This document shows, piece after piece, positions 7,331 to 14,550 of a DNA stretch of 36,756 nt. Below the pieces are notes generated by a model, which saw only the letters and a program-made list of their open reading frames with translations, did not search any database and was not told the origin of the DNA. Where the stretch lies: the NCBI GenBank assembly GCA_018715695.1, contig DVLB01000111.1, positions 1 through 36,756 on the forward strand, in the 5' to 3' direction. The DNA is from Candidatus Galloscillospira stercoripullorum. GTDB lineage: Bacteria; Bacillota; Clostridia; Oscillospirales; Oscillospiraceae. Within the stretch, counting starts at the first letter, position 1, and every line of letters begins with the position of its first letter. The position numbers and the translations under genes are program-made.

Positions 7331-8248
7331 ATGCCGGGGAGAGATACCTTTTCAAGCTACCATCCCATGGTCAATTTCCTTTACTTTGCCCTGGTGCTGG
7401 TCTTTTCCATGTTTTTTCTGCACCCGGTCAGCCTGATTTTCTCTCTGGCGTGCGCCGCCTGCTACAACCGGTATCTCAATGGCCCCAAGGCCCTGCGGTT
7501 CCAGCTTTTGTATCTGCTGCCCATGGCGGTGCTGGCGGCCGTGATAAACCCGGCCTTCAATCACCAGGGCGTCACCATGCTTGCCTATCTCCCTTCGGGA
7601 AATCCGCTGACCCTGGAGAGCATCCTCTACGGAGCCGCCGCGGGGGCCATGCTGGCCACGGTGATCTTGTGGTTTTCCTGCTATACGGCGGTCATGACTT
7701 CGGACAAGTTCGTCTATCTCTTCGGCCGGGCCATCCCGTCGCTCTCCCTGGTGCTGTCCATGACGCTGCGCTTCGTGCCCCGGTTCAAGGCCCAGCTCCA
7801 CACGGTGGCGGAGGCCCAGCGCTGTGTGGGCCGGGACGTATCCGGCGGGAGCGTGCTGCGGCGGGTCCGCAATGCGGTCACCATCCTGTCCATTATGGTG
7901 ACCTGGGCGCTGGAAAATGCCATTGAGACGGCGGACAGCATGAAAAGCCGGGGCTACGGCCTGCCGGGGCGCACGGCCTTTTCCATCTACCGCTTTACAG
8001 AGCGGGACCGGCAGGCACTGGCGTGGCTTTGCTTCTGCGGGGTCTACGTCTGCGCGGGCTGGGCGACGGGGGGCTTTGCCTGGCGCTATTACCCCGCGGT
8101 CAAGGGCGCGCCCTGGACGCCGTTTACCGTCAGCTTCCAGCTGGTGTACCTGGCGCTGTGCCTGACGCCGGTGTTTTTGGACCTCCGGGAGGATAGGCGC
8201 TGGAAGCGCCGGGAGGCCGGGCAGGATAGGACCTGTTCCCAGGCGTGA
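7331..8248 (+). CDS. ecfT: ECF transporter transmembrane protein EcfT
   Basis: A 305-residue polytopic membrane protein; ATG 7331 follows GAGGAGGCGG. Hydrophobic segments occur at about residues 12-45, 57-75, 95-120, 230-255 and 265-285. A long cytoplasmic coupling region contains 'LSMTLRFVPRF' and the family hallmark 'SMKSRGYGLPGRT' (an Ala/Ser-Arg-Gly signature), which in EcfT proteins docks into the two ATPases. It is the scaffold of the importer: it binds the ATPase pair and lets the S-component topple in the membrane. The next gene, starting 32 bases later, provides both ATPases and an S-like domain on one chain, so these two genes could make a complete transporter. Substrate is inferred as a corrinoid from the riboswitches and the DUF4430 neighbour. 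The basic C-terminal tail is unremarkable. Confidence 0.88.
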   Translation: MPGRDTFSSYHPMVNFLYFALVLVFSMFFLHPVSLIFSLACAACYNRYLNGPKALRFQLLYLLPMAVLAAVINPAFNHQGVTMLAYLPSGNPLTLESILYGAAAGAMLATVILWFSCYTAVMTSDKFVYLFGRAIPSLSLVLSMTLRFVPRFKAQLHTVAEAQRCVGRDVSGGSVLRRVRNAVTILSIMVTWALENAIETADSMKSRGYGLPGRTAFSIYRFTERDRQALAWLCFCGVYVCAGWATGGFAWRYYPAVKGAPWTPFTVSFQLVYLALCLTPVFLDLREDRRWKRREAGQDRTCSQA

Positions 8249-8280
8249 AGCGCATAGGAGCGGGCCAAGGAGGATTTTTT

Positions 8281-10935
8281 GTGGAACATACGCCGTTTTT
8301 GCATATAGACCACCTGACCTTCTTTTATCCCGAGCAGGAGGACGCAGCTCTGCGGGATGTGACGCTCACGGTGGAGCGGGGGGCCTTCTGGGTGCTGTGC
8401 GGGCCCTCGGGCTGCGGGAAGAGCACGCTGCTGCGCCACCTCAAGCCGGCCTTGGCCCCCCACGGGCGCAGGAGCGGCAGCGTGACGATGGAGGGCGTGG
8501 AGCTGAGCGCCTTGGAGCAGCGGGAGCAGAGCCGCCGCATGGGCTTCGTGGGGCAGAGTCCGGAGAACCAGATCGTCACCGACAAGGTATGGCATGAGCT
8601 GGCCTTCGGCCTGGAGAGCCTGGGCTGCGACACCCCCACCATCCGCCGCAGAGTGGCGGAGATGGCCTCCTTTTTCGGCATCGAGGGGTGGTTTTATAAA
8701 AATGTAGCTGATCTCTCCGGCGGGCAGAAGCAGCTTTTGAATCTGGCCTCGGTGATGGCCATGCAGCCTGATGTGCTGATTCTGGACGAGCCCACCTCCC
8801 AGCTGGACCCCATCGCCGCCTCGGAATTTCTCTCCACCCTGGGCCGGATCAACCGGGAGCTGGGCACCACGGTCATCCTCACCGAGCACCGGCTGGAGGA
8901 CGCTTTTCCCCTGGCCACCCAGGTGGCGGTGCTGGACGGGGGGCGGCTTCTGTGTACCGGCACGCCGGGGCAGGTGGGGGAGCGACTGCGGGAGGCAGGC
9001 CACGGCATGTTCCTGGCCATGCCTACGGCCATGCGGATCTGGGCGTCCGTCCGTGACGGCGGACCCTGTCCCGTCACGGTGCGAGAGGGCCGGGACTGGC
9101 TGAGTGCCTGGGCCTCCGGGCATCCCCTCCGGGCGCTGCCGCCGGAGCGGGTGGCAGCCCCCTCCGGCGAGACGGCCATCGCGGCGGAAGAGCTGTGGTT
9201 TCGATATGAGAAGGACGGGGAGGACGTGGTGCGCGGGCTCACCCTGTCCGTGGGAAAAGGGGAGCTTTTGACTCTGCTGGGCGGCAACGGCACGGGCAAG
9301 ACCACCTCGCTCAAGCTGCTGGCCGGGCTTCTGACGCCCCACCGGGGCCAGGTGCGCCGGGCGGGCCGTATCGGCGTGCTGCCCCAGAATCCCCAGACGC
9401 TGTTTGTGAAAAAGACCGTGCGGGAGGACCTTTTTGAGCTTCTCCGGGACGGCGGCGCGCCAGCTGCGGAGCGGGAGGCGCGGGTAGCCCATGTGACCGC
9501 GCTGTGTCGCCTGGAGGGGCTGCTGGACCGGCATCCCTACGACCTCTCCGGCGGGGAGCAGCAGCGCACCGCCCTGGCCAAGGTGCTGCTGCTGGACCCC
9601 GACATACTGCTGATGGACGAGCCCACCAAGGGCCTGGACGCGGAGTTCAAGGAGAGCTTCGCCCAGATCCTGCGGGTGCTTTTGAAGCGGGGGGTGGCCA
9701 TTGTCATGGTCAGCCATGACATTGAGTTCTGCGCGGCCCACGCCCACCGCTGCGCCCTGTTTTTCGACGGCGCCATCGTCACCGAGGCGGCGCCCAGGGC
9801 CTTCTTCTCCGGCAACAGCTTCTACACCACCTCGGCAAACCGCATGGCCCGGATGCTCTGCCCCCAGGCGGTGACGCCGGAGGACGTGATGGCGGTATGC
9901 GGCGGAGAACTGCCCGCGCCGCCGGAGCTGCCGGAGGATATTCCGCCCCTGCCCGCGCCCAGGCCGGAGAGCGCCGCGGCGAGGCCGGAAAAGCTGCCGC
10001 TGTGGCGCAAGCTGCTGGCGGCGGCGTCCGGCGTGGGGGCCGCCGTGCTGCTGGCGCAGGTGCTGAGTGTTACGGACCTCACCGCCCTCATCTCCCAGGA
10101 GGGGGTGCGGCCCCTGAGCGAGGGGCTGCCCGGCGTGTATGTGCTTTTGGTGGCGTGCCTGCTGGTCTTTGCCGCCTGTGTGACGCGGCGCTCCCACAGG
10201 CCGGACTATATGCAGCAGCAGCCCCGGGCAAAGCGAAAGCTCACCAGGCGGACCCTGGTGGCGGCGGTCCTCATCGTGTTGCTCATCCCACTCACGCTGT
10301 TTGTGGGGATCTACTATCTGGACGGCAGGAAGTATTACTTTATCGCCCTGCTCATCCTGCTGGAGACCATGCTGCCCTTCTTCCTGGTTTTTGAGGGCCG
10401 CAGGCCCCAGGCCAGGGAGCTCATTGTGATCGCGGTACTGTGCGCCCTGGCGGTGGCGGGGCGGGCGGTTTTCTTCATGCTGCCCCAGTTCAAGCCGGTG
10501 ATGGCGCTGACCATCGTGGCCGGTGTGGCCTTCGGCGGCGAGACCGGCTTTCTGGTGGGGGCCATGACCATGCTGGCCTCCAACGTACTCTACGCCCAGG
10601 GCCCCTGGACGCCCTGGCAGATGTTCGCCATGGGAATCATCGGCTTTCTCTCCGGAGTGCTCTTCCGAAAAGGATGGCTGCGCCGCACCCGGGGGGCGCT
10701 GGGGGTGTTCGGCGCCCTGTGCGCTATTTTGATCTATGGCGGCATCATGAACCCCGCCGCCGCGCTCTTGTGGGCGGGGGAGCTGAACTGGAAGGTGCTG
10801 GCGGCTTATTATGTCTCCGGCTTCCCCTTTGACTGCATCCAAGCCGCCGCCACATGGCTCTTTTTATGGGTGGGCGCGGAGCCCATGCTGGAGAAGCTGG
10901 ACCGGATCAAGGTGAAATACGGCCTGGTGGAGTGA
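8281..10935 (+). CDS. fused ECF ATPase-ATPase-S component
   Basis: An 884-residue protein. The GTG at 8281 is preferred to the track start 8245 because AGGAGG lies seven bases before it. Domain 1 (about 5-225) has Walker A GPSGCGKST (41-49), LSGGQ (145-149) and 'LILDEPTSQLD'. Domain 2 (about 300-520) has Walker A GGNGTGKTT (from 334), LSGGE (from 422) and 'ILLMDEPTKGLD', with 'VMVSHD' as H-loop. From about residue 570 the protein becomes a membrane domain with eight or so hydrophobic segments; 'VLCALAVAGRAVFFMLPQFKPVMALTIVAGVAFGGETGFLVGAMTMLASN' and 'GIIGFLSGVLF' are typical of ECF substrate-binding S components. Thus EcfA, EcfA' and EcfS are joined, leaving EcfT separate. It should import a small vitamin, most likely cobalamin or a related corrinoid, using ATP. 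It has about 25 extra linker residues rich in Pro and Glu before the membrane part. Confidence 0.9.
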   Translation: MEHTPFLHIDHLTFFYPEQEDAALRDVTLTVERGAFWVLCGPSGCGKSTLLRHLKPALAPHGRRSGSVTMEGVELSALEQREQSRRMGFVGQSPENQIVTDKVWHELAFGLESLGCDTPTIRRRVAEMASFFGIEGWFYKNVADLSGGQKQLLNLASVMAMQPDVLILDEPTSQLDPIAASEFLSTLGRINRELGTTVILTEHRLEDAFPLATQVAVLDGGRLLCTGTPGQVGERLREAGHGMFLAMPTAMRIWASVRDGGPCPVTVREGRDWLSAWASGHPLRALPPERVAAPSGETAIAAEELWFRYEKDGEDVVRGLTLSVGKGELLTLLGGNGTGKTTSLKLLAGLLTPHRGQVRRAGRIGVLPQNPQTLFVKKTVREDLFELLRDGGAPAAEREARVAHVTALCRLEGLLDRHPYDLSGGEQQRTALAKVLLLDPDILLMDEPTKGLDAEFKESFAQILRVLLKRGVAIVMVSHDIEFCAAHAHRCALFFDGAIVTEAAPRAFFSGNSFYTTSANRMARMLCPQAVTPEDVMAVCGGELPAPPELPEDIPPLPAPRPESAAARPEKLPLWRKLLAAASGVGAAVLLAQVLSVTDLTALISQEGVRPLSEGLPGVYVLLVACLLVFAACVTRRSHRPDYMQQQPRAKRKLTRRTLVAAVLIVLLIPLTLFVGIYYLDGRKYYFIALLILLETMLPFFLVFEGRRPQARELIVIAVLCALAVAGRAVFFMLPQFKPVMALTIVAGVAFGGETGFLVGAMTMLASNVLYAQGPWTPWQMFAMGIIGFLSGVLFRKGWLRRTRGALGVFGALCAILIYGGIMNPAAALLWAGELNWKVLAAYYVSGFPFDCIQAAATWLFLWVGAEPMLEKLDRIKVKYGLVE

Positions 10936-10952
10936 GAAGGTCCATCTTCTGG

Positions 10953-10981
10953 TTGACATCCGCCGCCGCAGCTTCCATACT
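10953..10981 (+). promoter_or_regulatory. promoter of the Crp/Fnr gene
   Basis: -35 TTGACA (10953-10958), a 17-base spacer and -10 CATACT (10976-10981). It lies between the ECF gene and the regulator, so the regulator can be expressed apart from the cobalamin operon. Confidence 0.75.
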
Positions 10982-11003
10982 GAATCCACAGGGAGGGATG
11001 AGA

Positions 11004-11660
11004 ATGGAACTTTCCGACTGCCTGCCATTCTGGGATACACTGTCCGAGCAGCAGCGGCAGCAGCTTGTGCATGCCGCCGCGCTGCGCACCGTGGAGAAGG
11101 GGACCGTGATCCACGGCCCGGGTGGCCGATGCACCGGGCTGCTGGCGGTGGTTTCGGGGCAGCTGCGGGCCTATATCCTTTCGGAGGAGGGACGGGAGAT
11201 CACCCTCTACCGCCTGTTTGAGCGGGACATCTGCCTGTTCTCCGCGTCCTGCATGCTGCGCAGCATCCAGTTTGACATCGCCATTGAGGCGGAGAAGGAC
11301 ACCGCCTTCTGGGTGATCCGGCCCGAGGTGTACAAGGACCTGATGGAGCGGCTGCCCGCGGTGGCCAATTATACCAACGAACTGATGGCCGACCGGTTTT
11401 CCGAGGTGATGTGGCGTATGGAGCAGATCCTCTGGAAGAGCTTCGACAAGCGCCTGGCCGCCTTTCTGCTGGAGGAGGCGGCCCTGGAGGGGAGCGATGT
11501 GCTGAAAATCACCCATGAGGCCATCGGGCACCACCTGGGCAACCCCCGGGAGGTGGTCACCCGGATGCTGCGCTATTTCCAGGGGGAGGGGCTGGTGGAG
11601 CTGGCCCGGGGCAGTGTGCGCATCACAGATATGGAGGGCCTTCGGGCCCTTGCGGGCTGA
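11004..11660 (+). CDS. Crp/Fnr-family transcriptional regulator
   Basis: 218 residues from ATG 11004; the ATG at 10998 lies directly against GGGAGGG and is less likely. The N-terminal part (about 5-125) is a cyclic-nucleotide-binding-type beta-roll: 'TVEKGTVIHGPGGRCTGLLAVVSGQLRAYILSEEGREITLYRLFERDICLFSASC'. The long dimer helix is around 'MERLPAVANYTNELMADRFSEVMWRMEQIL'. The C-terminal winged helix (about 145-215) has 'ITHEAIGHHLGNPREVVTRMLRYFQGEGLVEL', a standard Crp HTH recognition helix. No Fnr-type N-terminal Cys cluster is present; single cysteines at about 6, 39, 74 and 79 do not form the Fnr pattern, so the signal is not clear. It might sense a redox or electron-acceptor cue. It is cytoplasmic. 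The adjacent thioredoxin gene points away from the same terminator, and a GTGA/TCAC dyad lies upstream of thioredoxin (see 12129). Confidence 0.85.
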   Translation: MELSDCLPFWDTLSEQQRQQLVHAAALRTVEKGTVIHGPGGRCTGLLAVVSGQLRAYILSEEGREITLYRLFERDICLFSASCMLRSIQFDIAIEAEKDTAFWVIRPEVYKDLMERLPAVANYTNELMADRFSEVMWRMEQILWKSFDKRLAAFLLEEAALEGSDVLKITHEAIGHHLGNPREVVTRMLRYFQGEGLVELARGSVRITDMEGLRALAG

Positions 11661-11687
11661 TTTCAAAGCCGGTCCAAAAGCAAAAAG

Positions 11688-11723
11688 CGGACGCCATGAA
11701 TTTTTCATGGCGTCCGATTTTTT
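11688..11723. terminator. bidirectional terminator between crp-like gene and trxA
   Basis: CGGACGCCATGA / TCATGGCGTCCG with a short AT loop, flanked by A-rich sequence on the left and ATTTTTTG on the right, between two convergent genes. It ends both transcripts. Confidence 0.9.
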
Positions 11724-11728
11724 GTGTA

Positions 11729-12034
11729 TCACAGCATGGAGAGGATCTGGGCCTTGGGGCGGGCACCCACCATCTGGTTGAGCAGCTTGCCGTCCCGGAA
11801 GACCAGCAGGGTGGGGATGCTCATGATCTGGAACTGGGCGGCCAGCTGGGGCTGCTCATCCACGTTGACCTTGCCCACCTTGATGTCGGACCGCTCCTGG
11901 GCGATCTCCTCTACAACGGGGCCCACCATGCGGCAGGGGCCGCACCAGGGGGCCCAGAAGTCCAGCAGGACGGGCTTGTCGGAGTGAAGGACCTCTTCCT
12001 GGAAATTCGAGTTGGTGATATTGAGTACGGACAT
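11729..12034 (-). CDS. trxA: thioredoxin
   Basis: 101 residues, normal for a thioredoxin. The start MSVLNITNSNF at 12034 has GAAAGGAG eight bases upstream; the longer track ORF is not needed. The catalytic WCGPC is at residues 30-34 in 'LLDFWAPWCGPCRMVGP', and the cis-proline segment 'MSIPTLLVFRDGKLLNQMVGA' follows in the second half. No signal peptide, so it is cytoplasmic. It reduces protein disulfides with electrons from thioredoxin reductase, which is not in the window. It is convergent with the Crp/Fnr gene and divergent from the two-component operon. Confidence 0.95.
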   Translation of the reverse strand: MSVLNITNSNFQEEVLHSDKPVLLDFWAPWCGPCRMVGPVVEEIAQERSDIKVGKVNVDEQPQLAAQFQIMSIPTLLVFRDGKLLNQMVGARPKAQILSML

Positions 12035-12128
12035 GTGAAAAACTCCTTTCTCTGGCGCCGGGGATACCGGAGCCGGTTCCCTTTGACTTGTTATGGGCTT
12101 AGTATACCCCCTTGGACGGCGGACTTCC

Positions 12129-12141
12129 GTGATATTGTCAC
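12129..12141. promoter_or_regulatory. GTGA/TCAC dyad upstream of trxA
   Basis: GTGATATTGTCAC contains inverted GTGA and TCAC half-sites with a five-base centre, in the 258-base gap between trxA and the response regulator. It resembles a Crp/Fnr-type site but the spacing is one base shorter than the classic six. The nearby Crp/Fnr gene makes this worth noting; otherwise the gap shows only a TATACT box (12103-12108 on the minus strand) without a good -35. Confidence 0.3.
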
Positions 12142-12292
12142 AGTACGCTTTTATAATTTGTTCAAATCCCACTCACAGTTTTCTCATAACTGCCCGATAC
12201 AATAAAATACGGCCAGACAGGCCCTCTCCGCGGCCGTTTTCAGCGTCAGTTCAGGAGCGCGGAGTATGATAAAGTGATAAAAAGCGGGGGGA

Positions 12293-12991
12293 ATGGCCGT
12301 GAGGATCCTGGTGGTGGAGGATGAGAAGCTGCTGGCCGATACTGTGGCAGCCTTTCTCAAAAGCAAGGGCTTTGGAGTGGATACCGTCTATGACGGGGAG
12401 GCGGGAGAGGCGTACGCCCGCCTGGGCGTCTATGACCTGCTGATCCTGGACGTGATGCTACCGGGGCAGGACGGCTATCAGGTGGCCAGGCGGATTCGGT
12501 CCGAACGGGTGGGCACCCCCATCCTCATGCTCACCGCCCGCTCGGCGCTGGAGGACCGGGTCACCGGGCTCAACGCCGGCGCGGACTACTACCTCACCAA
12601 ACCCTTCGACACCCGGGAGTTGCTGGCCTGCGTCAACGCCCTGCTGCGCAGGCAGGGGGAGCAGGTGGACGAACTCTCCTTCGGCAATACGGTGCTGGAT
12701 CTCTCTTCGGCCACCCTCCGCGCCGCCGGCGGGGAGGTGCGGCTCTCCGCCCGGGAATTTGACATCATGCGTCTGCTGCTGCGCAGCGGAGAGCGAAACC
12801 TGTCCAAGGAGTCCATACTGGAAAACGTGTGGGGCTTTGACTCAGAGGCGGTGGAAAACCATGTGGAGGTCTACATCGGATTTCTGCGCAAAAAGCTGAT
12901 GAGCATCGGCTCCGATGTGCGTATCGAGGCCAGACGCAGGCTTGGATACCATTTGGAGGTGTGCGGGAATGATCCGAAAGCTGCGTGTTAA
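12293..12991 (+). CDS. OmpR/PhoB-type response regulator
   Basis: 232 residues. A receiver domain fills about 1-120: acidic pair E9/D10/E11, phospho-acceptor D53 in 'LLILDVMLPGQDG', T in 'MLTARSA' and K in 'YYLTKPFD'. A winged-helix Trans_reg_C domain occupies about 130-228: 'LSAREFDIMRLLLRSGERNLSKESILENVWGFDSEAVENHVEVYIGFLRKKL' and 'RRRLGYHLEV'. Start ATG 12293 is preceded by GCGGGGGGA; a GTG at 12299 is an alternative. It overlaps the sensor kinase by 23 bases, so the two are translated together. Regulated genes are unknown; the ABC system 3' of the pair is a reasonable target, because such kinase/regulator pairs often sit beside the exporter they control. Confidence 0.92.
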   Translation: MAVRILVVEDEKLLADTVAAFLKSKGFGVDTVYDGEAGEAYARLGVYDLLILDVMLPGQDGYQVARRIRSERVGTPILMLTARSALEDRVTGLNAGADYYLTKPFDTRELLACVNALLRRQGEQVDELSFGNTVLDLSSATLRAAGGEVRLSAREFDIMRLLLRSGERNLSKESILENVWGFDSEAVENHVEVYIGFLRKKLMSIGSDVRIEARRRLGYHLEVCGNDPKAAC

Positions 12992-14177
12992 ATTTGTACT
13001 GGTCAATATGGCCATCGTCTCCATCATGCTGGGAGTCATCCTGGGCATGGTGCTTTACTTTACCAGCGCGGATCTGGAGCAGGAGAGCATCCGTATGATG
13101 CAGGACCTGGCCACCCAGCCCCTCCAGCTCCGGGGGCCGGGGGAGCAGCAGGGGGAGGTGCGGCTGCCCTTCTTTACGCTGCACCTCAGTCCATACGGCG
13201 ACGTGGTCTCCACCGGCGGCGGCTATTACGACCTCTCGGACGACGCCTTTCTGAACACCCTCATCGACCAGGCCATGTTCTCCGCCAAGCGCCTGGGGGT
13301 GATCGAGGAGTACGACCTGCGGTACTACCGCCTTGACACGCCCGCCGGGCGGTGCCTGGTCTTTGCCGACATCTCCAGCGAGCAGGCCACCCTCAACGGG
13401 CTGGTGAAGACCTGCGTGCTGATCGGGGCGGTGAGCTTTCTGGCCTTTCTGGTTGTGAGCATCCTACTGTCCAAATGGGCGGTACGCCCGGTGGAACGGG
13501 CGTGGACGCAGCAGGGACAGTTTGTGGCGGCGGCCTCCCATGAGCTCAAGACCCCGCTGACCGTGATCATGACCAGCGCCGAGCTGCTCCAGGACCCCGC
13601 CTATGACGAGGAAAAGCGCAAAACCTTTTTGGCGGGCATCCTCACCATGTCCCGGCAGATGAAAGGGCTGATTGAGCAGATGCTGGAGTTGGCCCGCTCG
13701 GAGGGCGCCCAGACCAAGAGCGTTTTTGGCAGAGTGAACCTGAGCGCGGTGGTGGCGCAGGCGGCGCTGCCCTTTGAGGCGGTGTTCTATGAGAGAGGGC
13801 AGTCCCTGACCTCCAGCATCGCCGACGAAATCCAGGTCTGTGGGGATGAGGGCTCCCTCCGCCAGGTGGTGGAGATCCTGCTGGACAACGCGCTCAAGTA
13901 CGCCTCGCCGGGCGGAGCGGTGCGGATGACCCTGGAGCGCAAGGGGAGAAGCCGCTGCCTGCTGACGGTGGCGAACCAGGGAGAGCCCATCGCGCCGGAG
14001 GATCTGGAGAATATTTTCAAGCGCTTTTACCGCTGTGACCCCGCCCGCAGCCGAAACGGCAGCTTTGGACTGGGACTGTCCATTGCGCAGAGCATCGTCA
14101 CGCAGCACCGGGGGCGGATCTGGGCGGAGAGCAAGAACGAGGAAAACAGCTTTTTTGTGGAGCTGCCCTGCGCGTGA
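12969..14177 (+). CDS. sensor histidine kinase
   Basis: 402 residues from ATG 12969, which overlaps the end of the regulator gene. Membrane segment 1 lies at about 10-32 (FVLVNMAIVSIMLGVILGMVLYF) and segment 2 at about 155-178 (VLIGAVSFLAFLVVSILLS), leaving about 120 extracytoplasmic residues that share no motif I know. There is only a short linker, not a full HAMP domain, before the HisKA helix with the phospho-histidine His191 in 'FVAAASHELKTPLTVI'. The HATPase_c domain shows the N box 'ILLDNALKYAS', a G1-like segment and the G2 box 'GSFGLGLSIAQSIV'. It phosphorylates the preceding response regulator in reply to an unknown envelope signal. The downstream Gld-like ABC genes may be under its control (inference). 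Confidence 0.92.
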   Translation: MIRKLRVKFVLVNMAIVSIMLGVILGMVLYFTSADLEQESIRMMQDLATQPLQLRGPGEQQGEVRLPFFTLHLSPYGDVVSTGGGYYDLSDDAFLNTLIDQAMFSAKRLGVIEEYDLRYYRLDTPAGRCLVFADISSEQATLNGLVKTCVLIGAVSFLAFLVVSILLSKWAVRPVERAWTQQGQFVAAASHELKTPLTVIMTSAELLQDPAYDEEKRKTFLAGILTMSRQMKGLIEQMLELARSEGAQTKSVFGRVNLSAVVAQAALPFEAVFYERGQSLTSSIADEIQVCGDEGSLRQVVEILLDNALKYASPGGAVRMTLERKGRSRCLLTVANQGEPIAPEDLENIFKRFYRCDPARSRNGSFGLGLSIAQSIVTQHRGRIWAESKNEENSFFVELPCA

Positions 14178-14290
14178 GAAGCAAAAAAGATGAAGATCGC
14201 GAGCGACTTACCTCAGCCTGTCAAAAAATCCCCCGCAGGGAAGCCTCGCAGAGTTCCGGCGCGCGCACGCGGCGGAATAAGATTAAAATC
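14178..14290 (+). other. start of the 373-base gap after the kinase
   Basis: No gene is seen. The region has a G+C-rich patch ('ttccggcgcgcgcacgcgg') followed by 'ataagattaaaatc'. It is the beginning of a non-coding block that continues into a series of hairpins. Confidence 0.4.
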
Positions 14291-14420
14291 TGTCATTTCC
14301 AAGGACATGTGCCTTGGAAATGACACTTCTCATGACGGATGGGGTGACAATTTCGTAAGAAATCGAACCCTATCCGTCATGCAGCCTTTTGTCGGAAAAG
14401 GCCGAAGGCCTTTTTCGACA
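14291..14420 (+). repeat. cluster of three long inverted repeats
   Basis: Hairpin 1: TGTCATTTCCAAGG / CCTTGGAAATGACA (14291-14325, 14 perfect pairs). Hairpin 2: ATGACGGATGGGGT / ACCCTATCCGTCAT (14332-14380), with a single G-T pair and an inner AATTTC/GAAAT stem. Hairpin 3: TGTCGGAAAAGGCC / GGCCTTTTTCGACA (14390-14420), again with one G-T pair. The only departures from perfect symmetry are pairs allowed in RNA on the plus strand, which hints at a transcribed, structured element or a miniature dispersed repeat. It lies between the kinase and the ABC operon. Confidence 0.65.
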
Positions 14421-14426
14421 GTCTCA

Positions 14427-14456
14427 GGCGAAGGCCGGGGGGCCTTCGCCTTTTTT
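14427..14456 (+). terminator. intrinsic terminator
   Basis: GGCGAAGGCC, loop GGGG, GGCCTTCGCC, then TTTTTT: a ten-base perfect stem with a strong U tail. It closes the hairpin block and should separate the two-component operon from the ABC operon. Confidence 0.92.
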
Positions 14457-14491
14457 GCGCCCTGTTTCAGCGTGGTTTCAGCGGGCACGGT

Positions 14492-14497
14492 TATAAT
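14492..14497 (+). promoter_or_regulatory. possible -10 box for the ABC operon
   Basis: A perfect TATAAT about 54 bases before the ABC gene, just past the terminator. No good -35 hexamer is found 16-18 bases upstream, so a factor-assisted promoter is possible. Confidence 0.35.
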
Positions 14498-14550
14498 GGC
14501 CTGCGAGAAAAGCTCCGCGCACGGCGGAGCGTGCAACAAGGAGGTCGACC

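Noticed and set aside
8089-10842. 917-residue minus-strand ORF opposite the ECF fusion
   Set aside because: It is the antisense shadow of a GC-rich gene: low-complexity His/Gln/Gly/Arg-rich sequence, no domain, no ribosome-binding site, and the plus strand has a clear protein with all motifs.
12184-12292. Strong promoter for the two-component operon
   Set aside because: A TATGAT box at about 12266 is present, but no acceptable -35 hexamer stands 16-18 bases upstream, so I did not list it.
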